A stretch of 64,000 nt of DNA from Hyphomicrobium nitrativorans NL23. Its GTDB lineage: Bacteria; Pseudomonadota; Alphaproteobacteria; Rhizobiales; Hyphomicrobiaceae. Below the pieces are notes generated by a model that was not told the DNA's origin, made no database searches, and saw nothing but the letters and a program-made list of their open reading frames with translations. Below, in pieces: positions 27,688 to 37,095 of this stretch (position 1 is its first letter; the number at the start of each line of letters is the position of its first letter). The position numbers and the translations under genes are program-made. The stretch covers positions 558,001 through 622,000 of the forward strand of contig NC_022997.1 of NCBI RefSeq assembly GCF_000503895.1, read 5' to 3'.

Positions 27688-28152
27688 CTAGCCCTGCTTT
27701 TCCCAGCGGCCGTTCTCGGATTGGCGCCAGTAGGTGACGGCGCAGCCTGCGTCGCGCGCGGCTTTCCACTGGCTGCGCGCCTTGGCGGTTGCGTCCGGAT
27801 CGCGGCCGTCGAACAGGCAAACGATACGCACGAAGCCTTCGAATGCGCTCGCTTCGGCCCCATCGACGAGGAAGCGCACGCCCGCGCCGTTCGGCGTTTC
27901 ATCGCTTGTCGTGAGATAAATCGGCTGGCGCGCCGGATCGCCGTCGCGTGCGGTGCCGTGCGGCAGGAAGCTCTCGTCGCTGTAGGTCCACAGCGTGAGA
28001 TCCAGCGCTTCGAGCCGCTCCGCGCTTCCCGATTGCACGACAGCCTTCCACCCTCGTTCGAGCGTGCGTTCGAGAAGCGACGGCAACACACGTTCGAGCG
28101 GGTGGTGCTCAAGGTGGTAGAAGAGAACTTCTGTCTTGTCCGTGTCGCTCAC
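27688..28152 (-). CDS. holC: DNA polymerase III subunit chi
   Basis: A 154-residue protein of the HolC family. The N terminus EVLFYHLEHHPLERVLPSLLERTL, the middle LWTYSDESFLPHGTA and PIYLTT are characteristic. Chi links the clamp loader to single-strand binding protein at the replication fork. It is normally beside pepA in alphaproteobacteria; no pepA is visible here. Confidence 0.9.
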   Translation of the reverse strand: MSDTDKTEVLFYHLEHHPLERVLPSLLERTLERGWKAVVQSGSAERLEALDLTLWTYSDESFLPHGTARDGDPARQPIYLTTSDETPNGAGVRFLVDGAEASAFEGFVRIVCLFDGRDPDATAKARSQWKAARDAGCAVTYWRQSENGRWEKQG

Positions 28153-28406
28153 AACGTCCTTCGCTCAGAAATTCTGCAATGGGTCTTGAAGCCGCGTGAG
28201 AGGTCGCCTATCTGTGTTCGTCCGGTGCGGCGCCATCTTGGGTGACGCCCGTGCGGGCGGTGAGCTGAGCAGCATCTTCGGGTTCGCTGTTGTTGCTCCC
28301 GCCCGCTGCGATTCTCAGCAGGTTTTCGTTACATTCTATATCGATGCCGTCGGCGCCCACGCTGCGATGACGATCGGCTGCGCGTTATCGTCTTCGCGTC
28401 CAACTT

Positions 28407-28706
28407 CTAGCGCTTCTTGCGATACTTCTTCGGCACCATGCCGGCGTCCGTCAGCGCATCGATGCAGCGCGGGCTCAGGTTTCCGCGACGGCCGGCGAGC
28501 TGCATGCAGCTGCGCATCTGGGGCGTCCGCGCTTTGTAGTGCGGGCAATGGCGATTGTAATCGCCCTTGCAGGCGTTCTCGACGCGCTTGCTGTACGCGG
28601 CGGCATCGCTCGGCATCAAAGTCACCGCCGCAGCGGCGAGCGGAAGTGCGCAGATGACGCCGAGGAGGGCGGTCTTCACAGCGCGGGGTTGGAACACCTT
28701 GGACAT
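28407..28706 (-). CDS. Small exported basic protein
   Basis: A 99-residue product with a signal peptide (residues about 8-36, ending AAA), four cysteines (ENACKGDYNRHC, RSCMQ, RCID) and a lysine-rich end. Similar small periplasmic proteins are common in Hyphomicrobiales, but I know of no function. The spacing of the cysteines suggests two disulfides. Confidence 0.6.
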   Translation of the reverse strand: MSKVFQPRAVKTALLGVICALPLAAAAVTLMPSDAAAYSKRVENACKGDYNRHCPHYKARTPQMRSCMQLAGRRGNLSPRCIDALTDAGMVPKKYRKKR

Positions 28707-28826
28707 ACGCTTTTCCTTTTTTACTTTTGCACGGCTCGCCCGGCTGGATCCGCGCGGAAACTAGCCGCTTAGAGGCTTCGACGCCAGTCCGGGTTGATTG
28801 GCAAAAGTCCTGCTCGCGCACGGCGA

Positions 28827-30194
28827 CTAGCGGCGACCCTTCGATGCGAACGGGTTGTCGCCCTTGCGCAGGTTGAACCGGATGGGGACACCGGGAAGGC
28901 CGAACGCCGTCCGGAGGCTATTCGTGAGATATTTCAAATAGGTCTTCGGCACGGCCTCGGGCCTTGAGCAGAACGCGACGAAGGTCGGCGGGCGCGTCGA
29001 GGGCTGCGTGACGTAGCGGATCTTGAGGCGGCGGCCGGAAGGAGCGGGCGGGGCGTGGCGGGCCAGCGCTTCGCCGAGCCAGCGGTTCAGTTCGTGGGTC
29101 GGAACGCGCCGGTTCCAGATTTCGGCGGCGCGGACGATGGCCTTGAGCAGCTTATCGAGCCCCTTTTCGCTCATGGCGGAGATCGGCACGACCGCGACGC
29201 CGGGCACTTGGGAAAGGCCATCGGCAACCTTGGACGTGAGCCCCTTCAGAATCTGCTGCTTGTCTTCGACGACGTCCCATTTGTTGACCGCGATGACGAA
29301 GGCGCGGCCTTCTTCGGTCGCAAGGTCGGCGATGGTGAGATCCTGGTGCTCGATGCCGCGCTCGGCGTCGATGAGGAGCACGACAACTTCTGCAAAGCGG
29401 ATCGCGCGCACCGTGTCGCTGGTCGAGAGCTTCTCAGCCAGATCGGTGACCTTGGCTTTGCGCCTCAATCCGGCCGTGTCGAACAGGCGGATGGCGCGGC
29501 CGCTCCAGGTGATGTCGCTCGATACGGTGTCGCGCGTCAGTCCGGGTTCGGGCCCGGTGATCATGCGGTCCTCGCCGACGAGGGCGTTGACGAGCGTGGA
29601 TTTGCCTGCGTTCGGCCGGCCGACGATGGCGACGCGAAGCGGCCGTTCTTTTTCGGCGCCGTCTCCGTCCTTATCGTCGCGATGGTGCGGCTTCGGCTCC
29701 AGGCCGAGGGCCGCGAGCGCGTCGCGTTCGAGGTCGATCAGGCCGAGGCCGTGCTCGGCGGAGATGGCGACAGGCTCGCCGAGGCCGAGACGGAACGCTT
29801 CGTAAAAGCCTTCGTCGGCCCTGCGTCCCTCGCATTTGTTGGCGACGAGCACGACGGGGCGGCCAGATGCGCGCACCGTGCGTGCGAAGGTTTCGTCGGT
29901 CGCGGTGACGCCGTCGCGCGCGTCGATGACGAAGAGCACGAGGTCGGCGGTTTCGATCGCCGCTTCGGTCTGCCGGCGCATCCGATCCGGGATCGAGCCT
30001 TCTGTGGCTTCTTCGAGACCCGCGGTGTCGACGATGTTGAGCATGTGCCCGCCAAGGTCGGCTTCGCCCTCCTTGCGGTCACGCGTCAGCCCCGGCAGGT
30101 CCGAGACGAGCGCGGCGCGCGTGCCGGTGAGGCGATTGAAGAGGGTCGATTTGCCGACGTTTGGCCGGCCGACGATGGCGATTTTGGGGGTCAT
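28827..30194 (-). CDS. der: Ribosome biogenesis GTPase Der/EngA
   Basis: A 455-residue protein with two tandem GTPase domains: first P-loop GRPNVGKST (residues 9-17) with VDTAGL and ANKCE; second GRPNAGKST (192-200) with FDTAGL and VNKWD. A KH-like C-terminal domain ends in FNLRKGDNPFA. It acts in 50S maturation. bamB and a YfgM-like gene lie upstream on the same strand, an arrangement conserved with gammaproteobacteria. Confidence 0.97.
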   Translation of the reverse strand: MTPKIAIVGRPNVGKSTLFNRLTGTRAALVSDLPGLTRDRKEGEADLGGHMLNIVDTAGLEEATEGSIPDRMRRQTEAAIETADLVLFVIDARDGVTATDETFARTVRASGRPVVLVANKCEGRRADEGFYEAFRLGLGEPVAISAEHGLGLIDLERDALAALGLEPKPHHRDDKDGDGAEKERPLRVAIVGRPNAGKSTLVNALVGEDRMITGPEPGLTRDTVSSDITWSGRAIRLFDTAGLRRKAKVTDLAEKLSTSDTVRAIRFAEVVVLLIDAERGIEHQDLTIADLATEEGRAFVIAVNKWDVVEDKQQILKGLTSKVADGLSQVPGVAVVPISAMSEKGLDKLLKAIVRAAEIWNRRVPTHELNRWLGEALARHAPPAPSGRRLKIRYVTQPSTRPPTFVAFCSRPEAVPKTYLKYLTNSLRTAFGLPGVPIRFNLRKGDNPFASKGRR

Positions 30195-30321
30195 TTCTCT
30201 GCTCGCTTGGAGCCGCCGCTTATGGCCTGAAACGGCGCGAAATGCAAAAGGCGCTCAAATTGGCCAGCGTTAACGGCGGCCGATTTGAGCGCAAAGAGGG
30301 GTATATGTGCGCGCGCCGGGA

Positions 30322-31785
30322 TCAGTTGAGGGCGACGAGCTGGGCCGTGTCCGTCAGCACGTACATGCGGCCCTGGGCGACGACCGGCGAAATGTAGACG
30401 GCGCTACCGATGCTCATCTGCCCCGTGACGCGGCCCGTGGTGGCGTCGACACCGGCGAGCTGGCCTTCCTTGGAGGCGAGCCACAGGGTGCCGTTCGCAA
30501 GCGTCGGACCGGCCCACGTCTTCGAATCCGGCAGCTTGGTCGTCCACTTAACCTTGCCGTCCGTGCGGTTCAGCGCCATGAGCTGGCCGGAGGTGTCGAC
30601 TACGAAGACGCTTTCGCCCGCGACCCACGGCGGCTGCGTGCTCGCGATGTTCGCCGACCACAGGCGCTCGCCCGATTCTGCCGAAGTCGCGACCATGCGG
30701 CCGCCGTGGCTCACGGCGAAGACTGTGCCGTTGTCGAGCACGGGGCGGGCCGCGTCGCTCATGGATTCGAGCTGAGAGGTGGTGCGGCTGCGCGAGAGGC
30801 TTTCCGACCAGAGGCCGCTGCCGTCGGATGCGCGTACGGCCACCACGTCGCCGGATGCATACGGCACGACGACGATGTCGCCTGCCACGGCCGGGCTGGC
30901 GTTGAGGCCGAGACTTGCCTGCTGCGGCAGGCCGCGCATCACCCAAAGCTCGGTGCCGTCGGCGGCCGAGAGGCAGTAGAGACGGCCCTCGATGGTGACG
31001 ACGTAGATACGATCCTGCGAGACGGTCGGCGCGGAGCGGATCGGGACGCCGAGCGGGCGCTCCCACAGGCGTTTGCCTGTCGCGGGATCGAACGCCAAGA
31101 CGGCGCCCCAGCCGCTGGCGGAATAGATGCGTCCGCCGTCGGCCGCAACGCCGCCGCCGTAGCCGCCGCCGTCTTCGGCTGTCAGGTACAGAATGTTCTG
31201 GGTGATTGCAGAGAAGCCGGGGCCGGTTTTGTCCGTCGTCGGCTTCAGGTTGTCTTTCCAGATGGCCGAGCCGCCGGAGGTCGAGAAGGCTGCGAGCACG
31301 CCGTCGGAATCGAGCGTGAAGACGCGGTTGTCGTAGACAATAGGTGGAGCAGAGACGCGGCCGACCTTGCTGGTGCCGCGGCCGATGCTTGCCGTCCAGG
31401 CCTGTTGCAGCGTGCTGCGCGACAGAGCGAGATGGCCGGGCGCGTTGTTCGCTTCACCGCCGGGTTGCGCCCATGCCTCGTTGAGGCGCGGCGGGGGCAA
31501 CACGATGGGCGCGTTCGCCTCGGCCAGTTCGCCGACTTTGCGATCCTGCGCGGGAAGCACGGGGATGCGTTTGCCGGGAAGCGGCGGCGTCGTTTCTTTG
31601 AAGGGATTGAGGTCGCCCACTTTGGGGAGACTCGGCAGGCTGTCGGCGCAGCCGCCGGCCGTCAGCGTCGCGGTCAGCACGGCGCCCGCAAGCAGCGTTG
31701 CGAACGCTGCGTTGCCACCATGCGTGCGCGTTTGCGGGGAACGGAGTTCGCCCTCGCCGGAAGCACGTTTGCGGTTTAGCGCCAT
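30322..31785 (-). CDS. bamB: BamB-like outer membrane assembly lipoprotein (beta-propeller)
   Basis: A 487-residue protein. The N terminus has a hydrophobic segment ending in lipobox TAGGC (Cys 46), predicting an outer-membrane lipoprotein. The rest is a PQQ-like WD beta-propeller with repeated AxDGxxLW-type strands (for example AADGTELWV, ASDGSGLWS and ATGKRLWE). BamB supports beta-barrel insertion in the BAM complex. Adjacent to YfgM-like and der. Confidence 0.88.
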   Translation of the reverse strand: MALNRKRASGEGELRSPQTRTHGGNAAFATLLAGAVLTATLTAGGCADSLPSLPKVGDLNPFKETTPPLPGKRIPVLPAQDRKVGELAEANAPIVLPPPRLNEAWAQPGGEANNAPGHLALSRSTLQQAWTASIGRGTSKVGRVSAPPIVYDNRVFTLDSDGVLAAFSTSGGSAIWKDNLKPTTDKTGPGFSAITQNILYLTAEDGGGYGGGVAADGGRIYSASGWGAVLAFDPATGKRLWERPLGVPIRSAPTVSQDRIYVVTIEGRLYCLSAADGTELWVMRGLPQQASLGLNASPAVAGDIVVVPYASGDVVAVRASDGSGLWSESLSRSRTTSQLESMSDAARPVLDNGTVFAVSHGGRMVATSAESGERLWSANIASTQPPWVAGESVFVVDTSGQLMALNRTDGKVKWTTKLPDSKTWAGPTLANGTLWLASKEGQLAGVDATTGRVTGQMSIGSAVYISPVVAQGRMYVLTDTAQLVALN

Positions 31786-31810
31786 AGGGAGCCTCCGGGA
31801 TCGGCTGTTA

Positions 31811-32578
31811 CTAAGGCGCCGATGCGGGTGTCTCAGCGTTCTTGTCGTTCTCTGCCGGCGTTTCCGCAGTTTTCGCCGCCGGGCCAGGTGTGGCCTGAAC
31901 TGACCGCGTGCCGCCCAATTCGGCTGCCGCGATTCCGGACATCAGCCGATCGATCCGTTCGGAAGCGCCCCGCGAGAGGTTCGGATCGGCGATCAGCGGT
32001 GTCAGCAGCGCGCGGGCTTCGTCGAGCTTGCCGGAAGTGAGCGCAGCGGTTGCAAGCAGCTCACTGGCCCGGAAGCGCCAAGCATTGCCGTCTCCGAGTA
32101 AGGGCTTGAGCCGATTCTCCATCTCCGTAAAGTCCGCGTCCCCCAGCCTGAGAGATGCGGCCTGGAGGCGCGCAAGATTCGAGAGCAACGGATCTGTGGA
32201 ACGATCTTCCGCCAGCCGGTCGAAGATCGCGAAGGCTTCCGCCCGCCTGTTCTGCTTCAGGTAGGCGCTGGCTTCGGAGATGCTCGCGAGCGTGGCAAAG
32301 CCTTTCGGGCCGTTCGTCGAAATGGCTCCGAACGCCGCGATGGCTTCCTCCGTCTTGCCTGCGTGGGCAAGTGCGACGGCGGTTTCGTATTCGGTGCCGG
32401 TCGTTTCGGCGCGTGACTGGGACCAGGTCTGCCAAAGCTGGGAGCCGGCGACGCCGACGACGACCGCGGCGGCGAGCAAAATCGCGTAGATGCCGTACTG
32501 GTGCCAGAGTGCGGCGAACCGCTCCCGGCGCATTTCGTCTTCCAGCTCGCGGAACGCTGCGTCGTTCTTATCGACCAT
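31811..32578 (-). CDS. YfgM-like tetratricopeptide membrane protein
   Basis: A 255-residue protein with a cytosolic N terminus, one helix at about residues 29-46 (YAILLAAAVVVGVAGSQL) and a periplasmic helical-repeat domain. This is the layout of YfgM, which associates with SecYEG and periplasmic chaperones. The C terminus is Ala/Pro/Glu-rich and unconserved. About 25 bases separate it from bamB. Assigned by architecture and by position beside bamB-der. Confidence 0.8.
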   Translation of the reverse strand: MVDKNDAAFRELEDEMRRERFAALWHQYGIYAILLAAAVVVGVAGSQLWQTWSQSRAETTGTEYETAVALAHAGKTEEAIAAFGAISTNGPKGFATLASISEASAYLKQNRRAEAFAIFDRLAEDRSTDPLLSNLARLQAASLRLGDADFTEMENRLKPLLGDGNAWRFRASELLATAALTSGKLDEARALLTPLIADPNLSRGASERIDRLMSGIAAAELGGTRSVQATPGPAAKTAETPAENDKNAETPASAP

Positions 32579-32785
32579 TGAGCTTGTTATCCCAGTTGGT
32601 GGCGCTCCGGAGTTGGAGCGCTTTAGTTCATGCGCCGATCACACGAGAGTCCGACGGCGATCGTGGGTAGATCAAGGGGCTTTCCCGACGCCCGACCCCC
32701 ACGTCGCGCCTGCTTGATAGCCCGGCAAGGCGGTCGAGAGCAAATGCCGACCGTGCCGTTTGCCCGCCCCCCACAACAAGACGAG

Positions 32786-33676
32786 TTAAGTGCTCAGCTT
32801 TTTCGGCTTTTTCGTGGCTGGGCCTTGGGCCGGTGGAGCCGCCGAGGGCGCGCCCTCCGGCTCCTTCATGCCGTAGGCATGCTGCTCCTCCGGGAAACGC
32901 CGTGAGCCGACATCTTCCGCGTAGGACTTGATCGCGTCCTCGATTGCGGTCGCGACGGCGCCGAACTTCTTCACGAATTTTGGGACTCTGGGCGAGAGGC
33001 CCAGCATGTCCTCCATGACGAGGATCTGCCCGTCGCAGGCGGATGAGGCGCCGATCCCGATGGTCGGGACCGGGATCGAGGCGGTGATCCGTGCGGCGAG
33101 GGGTGCAGCTATGGCTTCGAGCAGGACGGAAAAGGCCCCGGCCTCGGTCACGACCCGCGCGTCCTCCTCGATGGCGGCCCATTCCGCGCGGGTGCGGCCC
33201 TGGGTCTTGAAGCCGCCCAGCACGTTGATGGACTGCGGCGTGAGGCCCACGTGGGCCATCACGGGGATGCCGCGATCCACGAGATAGCGGATGGTTTCGG
33301 CCATGCGCCGGCCGCCTTCGAGCTTCACCGCGCCGCAGTCGGTCTGCTTCATGACGTGGGCGCAGTTGCGGAATGCAACCGACGGGCTCTCCTCGTAGGT
33401 GCCGAAGGGCATGTCCACGACCACCAGCGCGCGCTTCGCGCCCCGTACGACGGCACGGCCGTGCACGACCATCATGTCCATGGTGACCGGCAACGTAGTT
33501 TCGTAGCCGTGCATCACCATGCCCAAGCTGTCTCCGACCAGGAGCATGTCGCAGTACTTGTCGGCGATCGCTGCCGTGTGGGCGTGATAGGACGTGAGGG
33601 CCACGATCGGCCGATCGCCCTTTAGCGCGGAGATATCGGGGGCCATCAGACGGCGGTTGACGGAGTGAACAGACAT
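32786..33676 (-). CDS. panB: 3-methyl-2-oxobutanoate hydroxymethyltransferase
   Basis: A 296-residue enzyme of pantothenate synthesis that adds a hydroxymethyl group from 5,10-methylene-THF to ketoisovalerate. Motifs: [20 protein letters not shown] (Mg-binding Asp), [16 protein letters not shown], and [18 protein letters not shown]. About 25 C-terminal residues are a Pro/Ala/Lys-rich tail. No panC is adjacent. Confidence 0.96.
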   Translation of the reverse strand: MSVHSVNRRLMAPDISALKGDRPIVALTSYHAHTAAIADKYCDMLLVGDSLGMVMHGYETTLPVTMDMMVVHGRAVVRGAKRALVVVDMPFGTYEESPSVAFRNCAHVMKQTDCGAVKLEGGRRMAETIRYLVDRGIPVMAHVGLTPQSINVLGGFKTQGRTRAEWAAIEEDARVVTEAGAFSVLLEAIAAPLAARITASIPVPTIGIGASSACDGQILVMEDMLGLSPRVPKFVKKFGAVATAIEDAIKSYAEDVGSRRFPEEQHAYGMKEPEGAPSAAPPAQGPATKKPKKLST

Positions 33677-33949
33677 CGTCGGGTCTTCGGCTCCTTAGGG
33701 CCATGTTTATTCGAGAACCCTAAACTCGCCTCCGGTCAGGCGCTACCCCGCCGTTCGGGCAGCGTCAACGGCGCCACGGCGTTGGAATCCAGCCACAGGT
33801 GACGAGGAGATTGCCCCTCGGGCGTCGCTCGAATTGCCTCATGCAATCCTGCTCTGATACGCTTTGAGGGCGGATCAAGTCGGGGAAGTCGTTCGAATCA
33901 TAGCATTGATATTGCTATATATTTTGTTCTTCTCTGGGACGGTCGTATC

Positions 33950-34207
33950 GTGTCGCATCTCGCTCGGATTTTTCCTGTCGCCCGTTTTTTGCCGCGGAGC
34001 CTTCCATTGGGAGGCATGGTGGCGCTCGGACTCGCGCTCGCCTTCTCGGGCGCAACGCTTGCTGTTCCAGACGCGGCCGAGGCGCAAAGCGCGCGCAAAG
34101 GCGACGCTTCCTCCCAGGGTAAGCGAAAGCGGGGGAGGCCTCCGCAAGGCGGGGCGCCAAGGCGGCCGAGGTTGCGCAGAAGGCGCCGTCGGGCCCGCTC
34201 GTGGTGA
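33950..34207 (+). pseudogene. N-terminal part (signal peptide) of frameshifted L,D-transpeptidase
   Basis: GTG 33950, after GGGACGG, opens a frame with a signal peptide (about residues 16-46: MVALGLALAFSGATLAV and AAEAQ) but then runs into Arg/Pro-rich nonsense and stops at 34207. The downstream catalytic frame, traced backwards, is open from 34123 and protein-like (GAKAAEVAQKAP). One extra G in the five-G run at 34131-34135 would join the two frames smoothly. So this is the 5' part of the next gene, split by a one-base deletion or a sequencing error. Confidence 0.6.
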
Positions 34208-35730
34208 CCGTTTCTCTCAATCGCCAACGGCTCACCGTTTACGATGCAACCCAGGCGATTGCGAACGCGCCGATTTCGTCTGGACGACGTGGCCGCTCGA
34301 CGCCGACGGGCGTGTTTTCGGTGGTGCAGAAGCGGCGGCACCATATCTCGAACATCTACAACGTGGCGATGCCGAACATGCAGCGGCTGACGTGGTCGGG
34401 CATTGCGCTTCACGCCGGGGCGCTGCCAGGCTATCCGGCTTCGAGCGGATGCATTCGCTTGTCGCATGGGTTTTCGCGGCAGTTTTTCGGCATGACCAAG
34501 ATGGGTACGCGCGTGATCGTGACCCGCGATCCGGTGGCGCCGAAAATGATCGCGCACGAGCGTCTGTTCGGCGCGTATCCGAATACGGACGTGGTCGCGA
34601 ACAGCGATCTCGACGCCGAGCCGACGCAGGTCGCGGATGCCTCTCATGCCGCAGGTGCCGCGAGCGACGCGGTTGCCGAGGTGCTGGGCGTTTCGGCGGC
34701 GCACGCTTCTGAGGTTTCTGGGGATGAGTCCGCCGGTTCCACGCCTCGCCAGCGCTTTCTCGCGCAGAGGGCAGCGGAAGAGACCGAGCGGGCGCGCGCG
34801 ATCCGAACGGCGGGCTATGCCTGGGCGGGCAAGCGGGGAACGTTGACCCAGGTGGAACGCGAGGTCGAGGCCAAGCGTGCGCCTTTCAAAGCGGCGCGCG
34901 CGGAAGCCCAGCGGATCGAGGACGAGCTTGCCGAGATCGAAAAAGGCGTGGCGCGGGCAGAGCGCGAGATCGCGCTCCTCGAAAATCCCGAGCCTGTGGC
35001 CAAGAGCAAGCGCAAGGCAAGGAAGGCGAGGCAGAAGTCTCTGAGCGCGGAAGAGCGCGCGGCCCGCATCGACGAACTGCGCGGCGAGATCGTCGATGCC
35101 GAGCCCGAAATGGCGGCGCTCCGGACTGCGGCCGAGAGCGCGAGCAAAGCGCTTGCTACGGCCGAAGCGGCGGCGCGGGAAGCGGACAGCAAGCTCGATG
35201 TGGCGAAGGCCGAAGCGGCAGAGGCGAAGGCTGCACTGGATAGAGCGACGAAAGCCGAAGATGCTGCAAAAGCGCGGGAGGCGAAGCGCGATTTGCCGGT
35301 GTCGGTTTTCATCAGCCGCGCCCGGCAACGGCTTTACGTGCGGCAGGGCTACGACGACATCTTCGATGTTGAGGTGAGCTTCCGCGATCCGGAGGCGCCG
35401 GTCGGCACGCACGTTTTCACAGCGCTCGATTATGCGCCCGAAATCGGCGGCATGAGTTGGAGCGTCGTGTCGGTGCCGTTCGAGCCGCAGCGCTTGGCTT
35501 CCGCGAAAACGCAGGGCAAGAAGGGCAAGCAGGCGAAGCCTGACGAGAGGCCACGCGCTGGGCATTCCGCGCAGACGGCGGCGGCTGCGCTCGAACGCAT
35601 CGACATCCCGGAATATGCACGTGAAGCGATTGCGGATGTCATGAAGCCCGGATCGTCGGTGGTGATCTCGGACCTGCGGATGAGCAACGAAACCGGCAAG
35701 TACACGGACTTCATCGCGACGATCCGGTAG
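34201..35730 (+). CDS. L,D-transpeptidase (YkuD) with coiled-coil and second C-terminal domain
   Basis: A 509-codon frame without its own signal peptide (see the 33950 fragment). Residues 1-110 are a YkuD domain with the catalytic region HAGALPGYPASSGC (Cys about 84) followed by IRLSHG. Residues about 165-360 are a long Ala/Glu/Arg-rich coiled coil. Residues 364-509 hold a second domain (VFISRARQRLYVRQGYDD, then GTHVFTALDY) that resembles a further YkuD-like or LDT-associated fold without a visible catalytic Cys. It should cross-link peptidoglycan or attach proteins to it. If the upstream frameshift is real, the enzyme would not be exported. Confidence 0.75.
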   Translation: MVTVSLNRQRLTVYDATQAIANAPISSGRRGRSTPTGVFSVVQKRRHHISNIYNVAMPNMQRLTWSGIALHAGALPGYPASSGCIRLSHGFSRQFFGMTKMGTRVIVTRDPVAPKMIAHERLFGAYPNTDVVANSDLDAEPTQVADASHAAGAASDAVAEVLGVSAAHASEVSGDESAGSTPRQRFLAQRAAEETERARAIRTAGYAWAGKRGTLTQVEREVEAKRAPFKAARAEAQRIEDELAEIEKGVARAEREIALLENPEPVAKSKRKARKARQKSLSAEERAARIDELRGEIVDAEPEMAALRTAAESASKALATAEAAAREADSKLDVAKAEAAEAKAALDRATKAEDAAKAREAKRDLPVSVFISRARQRLYVRQGYDDIFDVEVSFRDPEAPVGTHVFTALDYAPEIGGMSWSVVSVPFEPQRLASAKTQGKKGKQAKPDERPRAGHSAQTAAAALERIDIPEYAREAIADVMKPGSSVVISDLRMSNETGKYTDFIATIR

Positions 35731-35739
35731 CGAGATACC

Positions 35740-35780
35740 CAAAAAAACGCGCCGCACTTTCATGTGCGGCGCGTTTTTTG
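35740..35780. terminator. Bidirectional rho-independent terminator
   Basis: A perfect 11-base stem (ACGCGCCGCAC at 35747-35757 and its complement at 35764-35774) with loop TTTCAT. An A-run is on the left and a T-run on the right. It lies between the convergent L,D-transpeptidase and NnrU genes and can end both transcripts. Confidence 0.93.
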
Positions 35781-35789
35781 GTTTCGTCA

Positions 35790-36374
35790 TTAGGCGCTGA
35801 CGAGCGGCACGCCGATCAGTGCGCCGTGGCCCCAGTAGAGCATCAGCCCGTAGAGCGCGAGACCGACCACCACGACAAGCACGTCGTTGAGCGGGCCGGT
35901 TGCGCTGCCTGGAAGCGGGCTCGGCGCGGCGCGGCGCTTGACCGAGATCCGGTCGTAGACCGCATACGCCAGGAAGCTTCCGAACAGAACGAGCGCGCCG
36001 AGGTCTCCGTTTGTCAGAAGGTGGGCGAGAGCCCAGAACTTGATTGCGCCGAGCATCGGATGCTTGGCTTTTGTGCGGATGCGAGATGGGATCAAGAATG
36101 CGGCCAGCAGGATGAAGGCCGGTACCATCAGCAGGAACGCGATGTGGCGCGTCCAAGATGGCGGATCCCACAACACGGGGTTCTTCCCCGGATTGATCTG
36201 CAGTTTGTGGTAGCCATAGACGATGAGCGCGAGGCCGAGCGCCGAGAGCACCGAGAAGGCGATTTTGTATGGTCCCTCGCCAAATCTCTCGATCAGGCCA
36301 TGCCGCAGGCTTGGCGAGGCGGGCACGAGATGAATGGCAAAGAAGACGAGTAAGCCCAGAATTAACAAAAGCAT
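35790..36374 (-). CDS. nnrU: NnrU family membrane protein
   Basis: A 194-residue protein with about six hydrophobic helices; MLLLILGLLVFFAIHLVPA at the N terminus and a KHPMLGAIKFWALAHLLTNGD segment are characteristic of NnrU. The family was named from nitric oxide reductase loci, but many members are outside denitrification clusters and their function is open. No nor or nir genes are near. ATG 36374 gives the normal length; upstream codons do not resemble the family. Confidence 0.85.
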   Translation of the reverse strand: MLLLILGLLVFFAIHLVPASPSLRHGLIERFGEGPYKIAFSVLSALGLALIVYGYHKLQINPGKNPVLWDPPSWTRHIAFLLMVPAFILLAAFLIPSRIRTKAKHPMLGAIKFWALAHLLTNGDLGALVLFGSFLAYAVYDRISVKRRAAPSPLPGSATGPLNDVLVVVVGLALYGLMLYWGHGALIGVPLVSA

Positions 36375-36507
36375 GCGATGATCTTCGTCGCAGGGAAGGT
36401 GCCGAACCGGGAGATCCATACCCCGGCGCGCCCTTTTGCGACGTCCCCTGTGATTGACCCGAGCGTCTCGTGTTCTTAGCATACTCACTGCAGGGCGGAA
36501 CGTGTGC

Positions 36508-37041
36508 ATGAGTGAGGCCCCGGTGGCCGTGACCGACCGATGGACAGATGGGATGCGGGAACCCGGCAAACGCCGTGGGCCCAGAGCGGCTCCGCGATCC
36601 CTTAAGGATGCCTTGTCCGAGGCCGGCCTCGAATCCCAGTCCGATTTTTCCGAACACGATTTGCGCACGCGTCCGTCCCGGCGGGATGCGACGCGGGGCC
36701 GCGAAATCGCCTCGCTTAAAACGCAGCTTCGGTTTGTCGAAGAGCCGACGGCTCCGCCCATCGAGGACGCGCTGCCTCAGGTCGCCGTGCGGCGCGTTGC
36801 CGTCGTGGAAGATGTGCAGCCGCTCGTCTCGTCGCCGTCGCGGGTCGAGACGGTTCAGAGCGGCGTGGTGTCGCCTCCGCCGTGGGTGCGGGCAGCGCGG
36901 CGCGGGCGCTGGCACGCGCGCTTCATGAATGCCTTCGGCTGGCTTGTCACGATCATGGTGGTGGGTTCGATCATCAGCGTGGCGGGGCGCTATCTCGCCG
37001 TGCCGCCGGGCGGCGAAAGCATCTATACCGCGCGCCAGTAG
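36508..37041 (+). CDS. Hypothetical protein with single C-terminal helix
   Basis: A 177-residue protein that I do not recognise. The first 140 residues are polar, Pro/Arg/Glu-rich and low in hydrophobic clusters, thus probably disordered. A single hydrophobic helix follows (NAFGWLVTIMVVGSIISVAG) near the C terminus, so it is likely a tail-anchored or single-pass membrane protein with a long cytosolic arm. ATG 36508 is chosen; an upstream in-frame start at 36454 is possible. Confidence 0.55.
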   Translation: MSEAPVAVTDRWTDGMREPGKRRGPRAAPRSLKDALSEAGLESQSDFSEHDLRTRPSRRDATRGREIASLKTQLRFVEEPTAPPIEDALPQVAVRRVAVVEDVQPLVSSPSRVETVQSGVVSPPPWVRAARRGRWHARFMNAFGWLVTIMVVGSIISVAGRYLAVPPGGESIYTARQ

Positions 37042-37095
37042 CGCCGCGCGCCGCGGCAAAGCGGTCGTTTCCGATTATATCGGGATCGCGCTCTA

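Noticed and set aside
32600-32622. Hairpin GCGCTCC / GGAGCGC between YfgM-like and panB genes
   Set aside because: Seven-base stem without T-tract on the transcribed strand; chance is not excluded.
33898-37059. Minus-strand open frame of more than 1000 codons across the L,D-transpeptidase region
   Set aside because: It is antisense to the transpeptidase and to other well-supported genes, is Arg/His/Pro-rich and matches no fold. It arises from high third-position GC.
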